From: Calamus simplicifolius
Lineage: Eukaryota > Streptophyta > Magnoliopsida > Arecales > Arecaceae
Direction: 5' to 3'
Assembly (NCBI GenBank): GCA_900491605.1
Contig: UESW01003834.1
Span: 2,096,419-2,160,418 of the forward strand
DNA length: 64,000 bases
A model generated the notes under the pieces. The model had not been told where the DNA came from. It was given only the letters and a program-made list of their open reading frames with translations, and made no database searches. Below, in pieces: positions 55,189-64,000 of the stretch. Within the stretch, counting starts at the first letter, position 1, and the number at the start of each line of letters is the position of its first letter. The position numbers and the translations under genes were made by a program.

Positions 55189-56654
55189 TGTTGACCCAAT
55201 TGATGATTTTGATGATTAACAAAACTATTTGAGTATAACTATTGGAGGCTCTAATGATTTTGATTTAGTGTTTCAGATTATAAGACTATTGAATGATCAA
55301 AATCAGAAGTTACATAGTGTTCTGGATCGAATCTAATGTCTAGGTAAGAATTGCAGACATTAGAGTCGACTCCGAGAATCACAGAGCCGACTCCGGAACT
55401 GGCACGGACGTTAGAGTCGACTCCGAGACTGTTAGAGTCGACTCTCACAGAAGAAGCAGAAAGTCGATTTTTCTGGCCCCAACCTAGAGTCGACTCCGGG
55501 TAAGTTAGAGTCGACTCCGAAAAGTTTCTTGTCGACCCCAGAAAAGTCAGAGACGACTCCAGAAATATCGTTTTGAGATGCCTCGAGCTAGAGCCGACTC
55601 CAGAAAAGTTAGAGTCGACTCCAACCCACCTGGAACGAAAAATCAAATTGCCAGATCAGCTCTAACGGTAATATTTCTATTTTACCTTATTTCTAACGGA
55701 TATATTTTGCTACAAGGTACACTCCAACGGATAGTTTTCTTCCAAAAATGGCTTGAAAGAAATCTATAAAAAGGGAAGACTATTATTCAAAAAGCAGAAC
55801 GAAAAAAAAAACGAAAAAAAAAGAAAAATAGAAAGGAAAATCGGAAATAGACAAATCCCATTTCAAAAATCCGAAAAAGAGAGAGCCTGAATCTCAAGAG
55901 GAAAACCTTCTAGCTCAAATCCACTCCACTCCAAAAAGCTCAAGAGGAATCCAAGGCATTCAAATCAAGTTTTTGTGGATTTCCCAACTTGGAGAAAGAA
56001 GTTTAGATTCTTGCTTTTCAACTCTTCTCAACTGCTTCAACTGTGAAGAATCGGAGCTGAGGCTTGATTCAACCTAGCAAGAAGAAGAAGAAAAGAAGAA
56101 AAGAAGAAAAGCTCAAAAGCCAACCATCTACAAATCAGGCTTTTCTAAACTTGTTATATTATTTTTTATCTGCTCATTAAGGAGCTTTGTATTTCAAAAA
56201 CAATACTCATTTGTTTGTGCCTAGTTCAATCTGGGGGATTGAACTAGTGGAGGTAGTCTTACCTCGGTTCAAGCTTGGTTAAGCTTGGGTTAGGGTTTTT
56301 GTGCTGGTGAGCCCTTGAAAACCAGCTGGGTTCGTTGTGCGCCCGGGAAAACAACAAGTTTGAGTTGTGAGCTTGTAAAACAACTCTGCTGTAATCTAGG
56401 GTGATTATAGTGTGGACCCAAGTGAATCTTGGGAGTGGACGTAGGTGTTGGATACACCGAACCACTATAAAATCTTTTGTGTTTGCCGTGTTCTATTGAC
56501 TCTTTCTCTATCTCTATTTTATTCACTGCACTTATAGTTACTTTGCATTTGCCTTCATTAATCTCAAGCAAACTATTTTAAAAAAAGGCTAATTTTTTAA
56601 GAACCCAATTCATCCCCCCCCCCCCCCCCTCTTGGGTTGTCATCTGGGCCAACA
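55189..56654 (+). repeat. 3' LTR of the copia element
   Basis: 1466 bp. It differs from the 5' LTR by a handful of substitutions (for example GAGCCGACTCC for GAGCTGACTCC) and small homopolymer length changes (the C-run near 56613 is longer). The palindrome cluster is at 55363-55621 and the TATA box at 55765-55774. Confidence 0.95.
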
Positions 56655-56659
56655 ATAGG

Positions 56660-58406
56660 CAATGATTATGCTCAGACTCTAATTGACCCGGGTGCCACGC
56701 ATTCGTTTATATCTGACACCTACCTTGGCAAGAATGCATCATTGACACCTGAATCTCTAGACCATGAATTACACATTGCCTTTCCAAATGGTGACACTAT
56801 GAAAGTTGATACTGTATGCAAATCCTGCTTAATTATCATTGAGGATAGGAAGCTGAATGCCAATCTTATTGTCCTTCCACTGAAATTCGTTGATGTTATC
56901 CTTGGCATGGATTGGTTAGCTTCCTATCATGCTTCAGTAGACTGTTTCAGGAAGATCGTCAACTTCAAAATTCCTTGTCAACCCGAATTTAGTTTTACTG
57001 GAGGACAGAAACTTCTAGCCTCAGTGCTTATTTCGGCACTACAGGCTGAAAAGTATATGAGGAGTGGTGGCCAAGGATTCCTTGCTATTATTAATGATCT
57101 TCAAAAGAAAGAGGCCAAGTTGGAGGATATTCCTATAGTTAGAGAATTCCCTGATGTCTTTCCGGATGAACTATCGGAGTTACCCCCTGACCGGGAGGTT
57201 AAGTTCTCCAATGATTTGATTCCTGGAACTGGACCTATATCCAAGGCCCCTTATCGTATGGCCCCAGCTGAGCTAAAGGAGTTGAAGGACCAATTGCAGG
57301 AACTCCTAGATTGGGGATTTATCAGGCCTAGTGCTTCTCCTTGGGGTGCTCCAGTTCTATTTGTCAAGAAGAAGGATGGCAGCCTTCGGCTATGCATTGA
57401 TTACCGGGAAATCAACAAGGTGACAGTGCGAAATAAGTACCCTTTACCGAGGATTGATGACTTGTTTGACCAACTTCAAGGAGCTCGGGTATTCTCTAAG
57501 ATTGATCTCAGGTCAGGTTATCATCAGCTTAAAGTCAAGGATGGGGATGTGCCTAAGATAGCTTTCAGATCTAGATATGACCATTATGAGTTTTTGGTGA
57601 TGCCGTTTGGTTTGACCAATGCCCCGACAGCGTTCATGGATTTGATGAACAGAATATTTAGGCCATACTTGGATCAGTTTGTGGTTGTATTTATTGATGA
57701 TATTTTGATCTATTCTAAGAGTCTCAGGGAGCATGAGGATCACTTGAGGATTGTGCTTCAGACTCTTCGGGAGAAGAAGCTTTATGCCAAGCTACAGAAA
57801 TGTGAGTTTTGGTTAGACCAAGTAGCTTTCTTGGGTCACGTAATTTCTGCGGATGGTATTTCTGTGGACCCGAAGAAGATTGAAGCTATTACTAGCTGGA
57901 GCCGACCTTCCAATGTGGCTGAAGTCAGAAGCTTCTTGGGGCTAGCCGGGTATTATCAAAAATTTGTGGAAGACTTCTCTCGCATCGCTCTACCCCTAAC
58001 TCGTTTAACCCAGAAACGAGTGAAGTTTGACTGGTCAGAGGAGTGTGAGGAAAGTTTTCAGGAGCTAAAGCAGCGTTTGGTGTCAGCTCCTATCCTTGTT
58101 CTTCCGACAGGATCTGAGGGTTTCACACTTTATACTGATGCCTCTCGGAAAGGATTGGGTTGTGTCCTAATGCAGAATGGAAAGGTGATAGCCTATGCTT
58201 CCAGACAGCTGAAGCCTTATGAGCAGAACTATCCTACTCATGATCTGAAATTAGCTGCGGTGATTTTTGCTTTAAAGATTTGGCAGCATTATCTCTATGG
58301 AGTGTCGTGTGATGTGTATACAGACCATAAGAGTCTAAAATATCTTTACACAGAAGGAGCTCAATTTGAGGCAGAGGAGGTGGTTGGAACTTCTGAAGGA
58401 CTATGA
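56660..58406 (+). pseudogene. gypsy element 2 pol: protease, RT and RNase H, split from gag by the copia element
   Basis: The frame resumes right after the ATAGG duplication. The protease has IDPGATHSF, as in element 1. RT has LRLCIDYREINKV, FSKIDLRSGYHQL, MPFGLTNAPTAF and FIDDILIYS. RNase H has LYTDASRKGLGCVLM and YASRQLKPYE, intact here but broken in element 1. The frame is lost near 58345 (two bases missing relative to element 1), giving a false tail to 58406. Confidence 0.95.
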
Positions 58407-60012
58407 CCTGAATCTACATTATCATCCAGGGAAGGCTAATGTTGTGGCTGATGCTTTGAATAGGAAGACCTCTTCTGAGTTAGCTGCTATGCTTACCTCC
58501 CAGCCTCACATTCTGATGGACCTCGAGAGGTGGGAGATTGGACTGAGAGTACAGCAGTCTGATGGACTTGTTGCTGCACTTATTCTTCAGCCGACTCTTG
58601 TTGATAGAATTAAGTCCTCCCAGATGGAAGATTCAGATCTTCAAAGAATTAAAGTTGCAGTTCAGTCAGGAGATCAGAGTGGATTTTATGTAATGGATGA
58701 TGGATCCCTGATATTTGAAGGCAGACTTTGTGTACCTAGCAATGAGGAGTTGAAAGCTGAGATTTTGAGGAAGGCTCACTACTCTCCCTATACTGTGCAT
58801 CCTGGTGGTACTAAGATGTATAGAGACTTAAAGAAGAATTTTTGGTGGAAAGGGATGAAGAGGGACATTGCTCAGTTTGTGGCCAAGTGCTTAGTATGCC
58901 AGAGGGTGAAGGCCGAGCATCAAAAACCTGTGGGACCTCTTCAATCTTTGATGATTCCTCAGTGGAAATGGGAAAAGATTACTATGGATTTTATGATTGG
59001 TCTGTCCAAAACTCCCAGGAGTAATGATGCTGTTTGGGTTATTGTGGACAGATTGACAAAGTCAGCTCATTTCCTACCTTTCAGAGTTGGAATCTCGAGT
59101 GACAGATTGGCTAGCTTGTATTTGGAGCAGATTGTGAGACTCCATGGTGTTCCTGTTTCTATTGTATCCGACCGGGATACCAGATTTGTATCGCAGTTTT
59201 GGAAGAGTCTTCATAAAGCCTTGGGGACCAAATTGAACTTCAGTACGTCATATCATCCCCAGTCTGATGGGCGGTTAGAGAGGACCATTCAGATTCTAGA
59301 AGATATGTTGCGCGCCTGTGTAATGGACTTGGGTGGGGCTTGGGATAACCACTTATCTTTGGTGGAGTTTGCTTATAACAATAGTTATCAAGCCAGTATC
59401 CAGATGGCCCCATTTGAGGCTTTGTACGGTAGGAGGTGCAGATCTCCTTTATGTTGGGATGATATAGGGGAAAGGAAATTGCTAGGCCCTGAGCTGATCC
59501 AGCAGATAGTTGACAAGGTGCATTTGATCAGGGAGCATCTTCGTACAGCTCAGAGCAGGCAGAAGAGTTATGCTGACGTCATAAGGAGAGAGTTAGAATT
59601 CCAGGTTGGGGATCATGTTTTCTTAAGGGTATCACCAACCAAGGATGTGACGAGATTCGGGGTTAGAGGAAAGCTTAGTCCACACTATATTGGACCCTTT
59701 GAGATCTTGAGCAGAGTTGGGGAGGTTGCATACAGCCTAGCACTGCCTCCGATCTTATCTGGTGTTCACAATGTATTCCATGTATCCATGCTGAGGAAAT
59801 ATGTTTCAAACCCCAGTCATGTCATAGCTTATGAGCCTATCCAGTTGAGGAAGGATTTATCATATGAGGAGCATCCTGTGCGTATCGTGGACCGTAAGGA
59901 TCAGATTCTGAGGCGGCGTACCATCCCTTATGTCAAAGTTCAGTGGAATAATCACTCTGAGAGGGAGGCTACTTGGGAGCTGGAGGAAGAGATTAAAAAG
60001 AAGTATCCATAA
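58366..60012 (+). pseudogene. gypsy element 2 pol: RNase H end, integrase and chromodomain
   Basis: An open frame of 548 residues. The zinc domain (HYSPYTVHPGGTKMYRDL ... CLVCQRVKAEH), the DDE core (DRDTRFVSQFW; HPQSDGRLERT keeps the Glu) and the chromodomain-like end (VKVQWNNHSEREATWELEEE) are all present. The stop at 60010-60012 comes from a CAA to TAA change and removes the last dozen residues present in element 1. Confidence 0.94.
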
Positions 60013-60128
60013 TTATTTGAAGGTAATTTATCTATATAAGATTGTTAACTTTTGATTAGTTTGATTGATCCGTAGTTATGAGGTCATGTATCAATTTTGA
60101 GGCCGAAATTTTTATAAGGAGGGGAGGA

Positions 60129-62259
60129 TGTAGTACCCGATTCCCGGTTCATGTGAACCAGGTTCAGCCTTGGTCCTGTGCAGTGCAACGCTTCGCTCTC
60201 AGCGAAGCGCTTCGTTTGCCCGGATCCTAAAACCGAAGCATTGCGCGAGGGGGATTAAATATGCGATGGAGGGGGGGGACTCCCTCCATCATCCTGGCAT
60301 CAGTTTCCATCAGGTAATCCCGGATCCACAGAGAGAGAGAGAGAGCGCGTGAGAGAGATAGAGAGAGACAGACAGGGAGACAGAGAGAGAGCACGAGAGT
60401 GAGAGAGAGAAGGGAAGCGGCCGGACGAACCTTGGTTCAGGCCCGGCGGCATGCTCGCCGCCTCGTCGGGCCCGAGCTTTGGCCTGTCGCCTCCACCGGC
60501 GCCGGGCGTGCGTCCGGTGGAGGTCCGGCCGGCCAAGGTGGCCGGCCGTGCCGCCGGCACAGTGATGTGCCGCACGGATGGGAAAGAGAAGAAGTGACAA
60601 ATTGAGAGAGTGATTGGGGGATTGGTGGCCGGCCGCGGCGGCGGCCGGCTCTGGCCCGGCCACCGGCGGCCGGGCCGCCCTCAATTTGGTCGGCGGCGGC
60701 CCGGCCACCGGCTAGGTTCCCGTCCCCTGTTCGGTGAAACAGGGGATCGGGTGGGCTATGGTTTGAACCGGGCCGGCTGGGCCGGCCGGTTCAGGGCCTT
60801 TTGGGCCGTGCAGTGAGCTGATTTTGGGCTGGATTTTGGGCCCCATAACGGGCTGGGATTAGAAAAATAATTATATGGCTAGAATCTGGGTGAATTCTAG
60901 TTTCTTGGAATATTTTTACTTCCCCAATTGGGTGTGTGTAGTGGGAGATATTCGAGCCCAAAGTCGGGCCCATGAACTAGTTTGGGTAGAAATTCTAAGG
61001 GACATTTTAATATTCTTTGCTAATAAATTAATTGTGTAAAATGATCCTGTAGGTGCTCAGACATCTGACTAGCTGCATATATACTTGTTGGATAGCGTAT
61101 TGAGGTAAGTAAGTCAGTTATCAGTATTTAATAAATTATTTATTATATGAATATTTAAATTGTGAATTGTGACATGAAGAATTGATATTGGCTAAATTGT
61201 AAGTAGATGAATATTATGAATACATGGCTGTTTATGTGCTATGATTTCACGTGTGGATGCTATGCATGAGAGATGCAGTTATTATGACATTGATGTGATA
61301 TAGTACATGCAATTGTTTAGTAAGTATAATCCACTGTTTATGCAGTATATAGTTGTTATTGATATGATGAGTGCATGCGATGTAAGGTACTGTTATGTGT
61401 CGCCGCGGTTCTCCTTTATCATGTCATACTACACACACGTCTAGAGGACGTGTTCTGCTTGTTTATGCCACCTACACGTCTAGAGGATGTGTTCTGCTTG
61501 TTTATGTCACCTACACGTCTAGAGGATGTGTTCTGCTTGTTTATGCCATTCACACGTCTAGAGGATGTGTTCTGCTTGGGTTCGCTATGGCATCACGCAT
61601 CTAGAGGATGTGTTCTGAGTTCTATGAGGTGGCATCACACATCTAGAGGACGTGTTCTGCTTGGTTCGTTGTGGCATCACACATATAAAGTATGTGTTCT
61701 GGTGGATTTTGACATGGCGTGACCCTGGTATCTGGACCCTTTCAGTAGGGGGATGCTTGTTGGTACACTATTGAGATATTGCAGGGCCGTGGGTCACATT
61801 TACAGTTACCATTGAGAGTATAAACAGTGGGTTTACTTACATTACATGTTTGAGTATTTGTGGAATGTTTAAGCATGAAAATCATTTATGTGCTTATTGA
61901 TTACTATGCTATGATTTGACTGTATAACGTGGCTTACTTACTGAGTGTAAGCTCACAAAAATCTTATAATATTTTTGTCAGAGCCACGAGGTTGAAGATG
62001 GATTGGTGGGGTGATGGGTCTTCTATTAAATAAAACAATACCATTATTTTGTTGTAACCCCAATATTACATATGTGTAGGGCTTGATGCCCAGACTTTAT
62101 TATTGTGGTGTGTAAGGGTGTTAGCCCAAAACTTTTATTATTGTATTTGACTTGGTTTTTATATAATGGTATTATATGTTAAAAATTTTATGATGCCTTG
62201 CGTGCCCGGCACGCAGCGGGTTGTCACCCTAGCCCGATATTTGGGCCTGGGGCATGACA
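60129..62259 (+). repeat. 3' LTR of gypsy element 2
   Basis: 2131 bp from TGTAGTACCCGA to GGGGCATGACA, preceded by the PPT AAGGAGGGGAGGA (60116-60128). Candidate intron signals are at 61105 (GTAAGTAAG) and 61981 (TTTTTGTCAG), and AATAAA is at 62029-62034. The phased CTAGAGGACGTGTTCTG repeats are at 61430-61710. Identity with the 5' LTR is high by eye. Confidence 0.95.
61105..61981 (+). other. Candidate intron within the 3' LTR of gypsy element 2
   Basis: Same donor and acceptor as at 43685-44561 and the same 877-bp length. From this LTR a spliced read-out transcript would end at the AATAAA 48 bp past the acceptor. Confidence 0.4.
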
Positions 62260-62264
62260 ATAGG
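62260..62264 (+). repeat. Target site duplication, right (ATAGG), of gypsy element 2
   Basis: Matches 42707-42711 exactly and marks where the Tat RT sequence resumes. Confidence 0.95.
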
Positions 62265-64000
62265 CGTCCATGAATGACAGCATCTGGTGGCCTGAGGTGG
62301 CATCCACGAGCTGGTCAATCTGGGGAAGGGGAAGCTGTCCTTCGGGCAGGCCTTGTTGAGGTCGGTGAAGTCGATGCAGATCCTCTACTTGCCATTCGAC
62401 TTCTTCACCATAACAACATTTGATAGCCAGCTCGGATAATTTACCTCTCGGACAAAATTAGCCTTGATGAGTTTGTCTACCTCTTCTTCAATGGCCTTTT
62501 GTCGTTCCGGGGCGATGCTCTTCTTCTTCTGCTTGACGGGCCTGTGCATCTCGTCCACGTTGAGACGATGGACGAGAACCTCGGGGCTGATCCCTAGCAT
62601 GTCGGAGGCGAACCAAGCGAAGATGTCGGCGTTGCTTTGGAGGAACCTGATCAATCTGTGCCGAGACTCTCCTTTGAGCAGCGACCCAATTTTTATAGTT
62701 CGGTCGGGACGAGCCTTATCTAATGGCACCTCCTCCAATTCCTCTACCGGTTGTCCTCGTTGTTCGGCGAAGTCCTCCCGGGCGTCTAGCCCATCAACTT
62801 CTGGCATTCTAGACTGAAGGCTTGTAACGAAGCACTGCCGAGCCATGGCCTGGCTTCCTCGAACTACTCCAACTCCTTGCTCGGTGGGAAATTTCATGGA
62901 CAGATGCGGGATGGAGACGACTGCCTTGAGGGACATCAGGCTGGGCCTACCGAATATTGCATTGTATGGAGACCTGAGGTCGGTTACTAGGATGTCTATC
63001 TGGGTAATGGCTACAAGGGGCCAGGTTTCCGTGCGGACTGTCAGGGTGACGACCCCTTCCAGGATGATGACGTCGCCAGTGAATCCCATCAAGGTGGAAT
63101 CCACGGTTCGCAGGTTTTCCATGAGTAATTTCATCCTGGCAAACACACCGAGGTACAAAACATTTACCGAACTTCCACTATCAACAAGGATTCGGCTTAC
63201 ATCATAGTTATTTAAATTGAGGGATACAACTAGTGCGTCATCATGAGGAAGCTGTATCCCTTGGAGATCATCGTCGGAGAAGAAGAGCTCGCCCGTCCGT
63301 GCCTTCTTCGGCGCCGATCCTTCACCGTCACCCCTGGGGCTCGATCCGCCGGCCTCTTCGATCATGTTAATGCGGTCGATCATGGGCGGATTCGGTGGAG
63401 GAGGAGGTTGTTGAAGTTCGGGCTGGCGGTCACCTCCTTGTTGTGGCTCAGGCGCCCTTCTGAACTGATTCAGTCGCCCCCGCCGGATCAGCCTCTCGAT
63501 TTCATTTTTCAGCTGCCAGCATTCTTCAGTGTCGTGGCTGTGCTCCCGATGGTAACGACAGTACTTGGTAGGATCTCTTCGGGTCGGGTTCCCTCGGAGA
63601 GGCACTGGCCGGGGGAGCTGGCGCTCTATCTCATGAGGATTTGCGCCTGGGGCACGGTCAGTGGAGTGCAGTGATCGAATCGCCGGGGGGGCTCCGGGAG
63701 CGATTCCTTGACGGCAGCGGGGGAACTCTTTAGCGGCGAGGCGGACTTGGTCGACGAGCGGGACGGTGTCTGTCGGGGCCTTTGGGCTCCTTCTTCTTTG
63801 CCTGCTCAGCGCGGGCAACTCTCTGTGACTCTTCGACCCTAGCATATTTGTTCGCCAGGGCCATCATAACAGAGAGGTTAGGGGGGTAGCTGACTTCCAT
63901 AGTCAGGTAGAAGTCGCTTTCCTTCGAAACTTCCCCCGCCAGGGCAGACATTGCCACCTCATGATTAAGGTGGTCCACCTCTAACATGGCCTTATTAAAA
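62265..64000 (-). pseudogene. Tat element gag C-terminus, protease and start of RT
   Basis: The frame 63987-63730 holds the end of the gag domain. The 63845-62385 frame (486 residues) holds the Cys/His motif CRYHREHSHDTEECW, an acidic linker, the protease active site VDSGSSVNVLYLGVF, and the RT N-terminus (EEEVDKLIKANFVREVNYPSWL, VMVKKSNGK). A TAG at 62385-62387 replaces the Trp codon usual after SNGK. Beyond it the RT continues to the insertion point at 62265 with one more shift, then resumes at 42706. Confidence 0.9.

Larger units (their letters stand above)
46315..56654 (+). mobile_element. Ty1/copia element, Sirevirus-like (Maximus/SIRE), 10.3 kb
   Basis: Paired LTRs (46315-47771 and 55189-56654) beginning TGTTGACC and ending CCAACA are flanked by ATAGG. 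It has a Met-tRNA primer site, gag with a C-terminal coiled coil, protease, integrase ahead of RT (copia order), RNase H, and an extra ORF between pol and the 3' LTR. Repeated AAAGGGGGAGA polypurine-like motifs lie before the 3' LTR. The extra ORF, coiled-coil gag and repeated PPTs are Sirevirus traits. The LTRs are nearly identical, so insertion was recent, yet every coding region contains shifts. Confidence 0.93.
42712..62259 (+). mobile_element. Ty3/gypsy element 2 (Tekay/Del-like), with a nested copia element
   Basis: It is complete from LTR to LTR, flanked by ATAGG, with a Met-tRNA primer site and a PPT. The internal region aligns with element 1. It is inserted in the RT gene of the Tat element and is itself split at 46310-46314 by the copia element. 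The two LTRs look nearly identical, so the insertion is recent relative to the Tat host. Confidence 0.96.
34578..64000 (-). mobile_element. Tat-lineage Ty3/gypsy element, minus strand, interrupted at 42712-62264
   Basis: Reading right to left: gag C-terminus and protease (64000-62385), start of RT, the gypsy-2 insertion, remaining RT, RNase H, second RNase H, integrase (42706-39983), a 4.5-kb non-pol region, the PPT and the 3' LTR. The second RNase H (LLHVDESSNAHRSGAGLIL) between the first RNase H and integrase is the hallmark of the Tat/Ogre group. The duplication ATAGG and the uninterrupted RT sequence on either side show that both halves are one element. The 5' LTR is beyond 64000. Confidence 0.9.

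Overview
This window is nuclear DNA from a flowering plant and is almost entirely transposable elements. The evidence is chromovirus Ty3/gypsy elements primed by initiator Met-tRNA, a Tat-lineage gypsy element with a second RNase H, a Sirevirus-type Ty1/copia element, a plant L1-type LINE with RNase H, and a CACTA DNA transposon with TNPA and TNP2 genes split by GT-AG introns. A large, repeat-rich (perhaps monocot) genome is likely, but the sequence does not fix the species.

Layout. 1-6935: a Tekay/Del-like Ty3/gypsy element whose left end lies outside the window, ending in a 2.16-kb LTR. 6936-7933: low-copy DNA with candidate minus-strand exons of a coiled-coil gene cut by that insertion. 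7934-9416: a solo LTR (minus strand) of the Tat family that also occupies 34.6-64 kb. 9417-14217: low-copy and AT-rich DNA with a poly(C) tract, a 1.2-kb foldback element and a 69-bp tandem repeat. 14239-32030: a degenerate LINE split by an 11.9-kb CACTA element at 19851-31753. 32046-34577: decayed LTR-like and GC-rich repetitive DNA. 34578 to beyond 64000: a minus-strand Tat gypsy element. It is interrupted at 42712-62259 by a second Tekay/Del-like element, which is itself interrupted at 46315-56654 by a Sirevirus-like copia element.

The nesting is well supported. Both inner elements have paired LTRs and 5-bp target duplications (ATAGG in both cases). The CACTA has perfect CACTA/TAGTG ends and an ATA duplication. 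The reading frames of the interrupted elements resume across each insertion. The order of events is Tat, then gypsy, then copia; and LINE, then CACTA.

No intact cellular gene is present. Every element coding region seen carries at least one frameshift or stop, many at homopolymer runs, so some breaks could be assembly error. No clearly new biological system was found. The observations most worth checking are: a conserved, frame-restoring candidate intron between gag and pol in both gypsy copies; strong splice signals inside their LTRs; clusters of the palindrome GAGTCGACTC in the copia LTR and again just before its extra ORF; three promoter-to-poly(A)-like modules antisense to the Tat element; and a 7-monomer higher-order satellite inside the CACTA.
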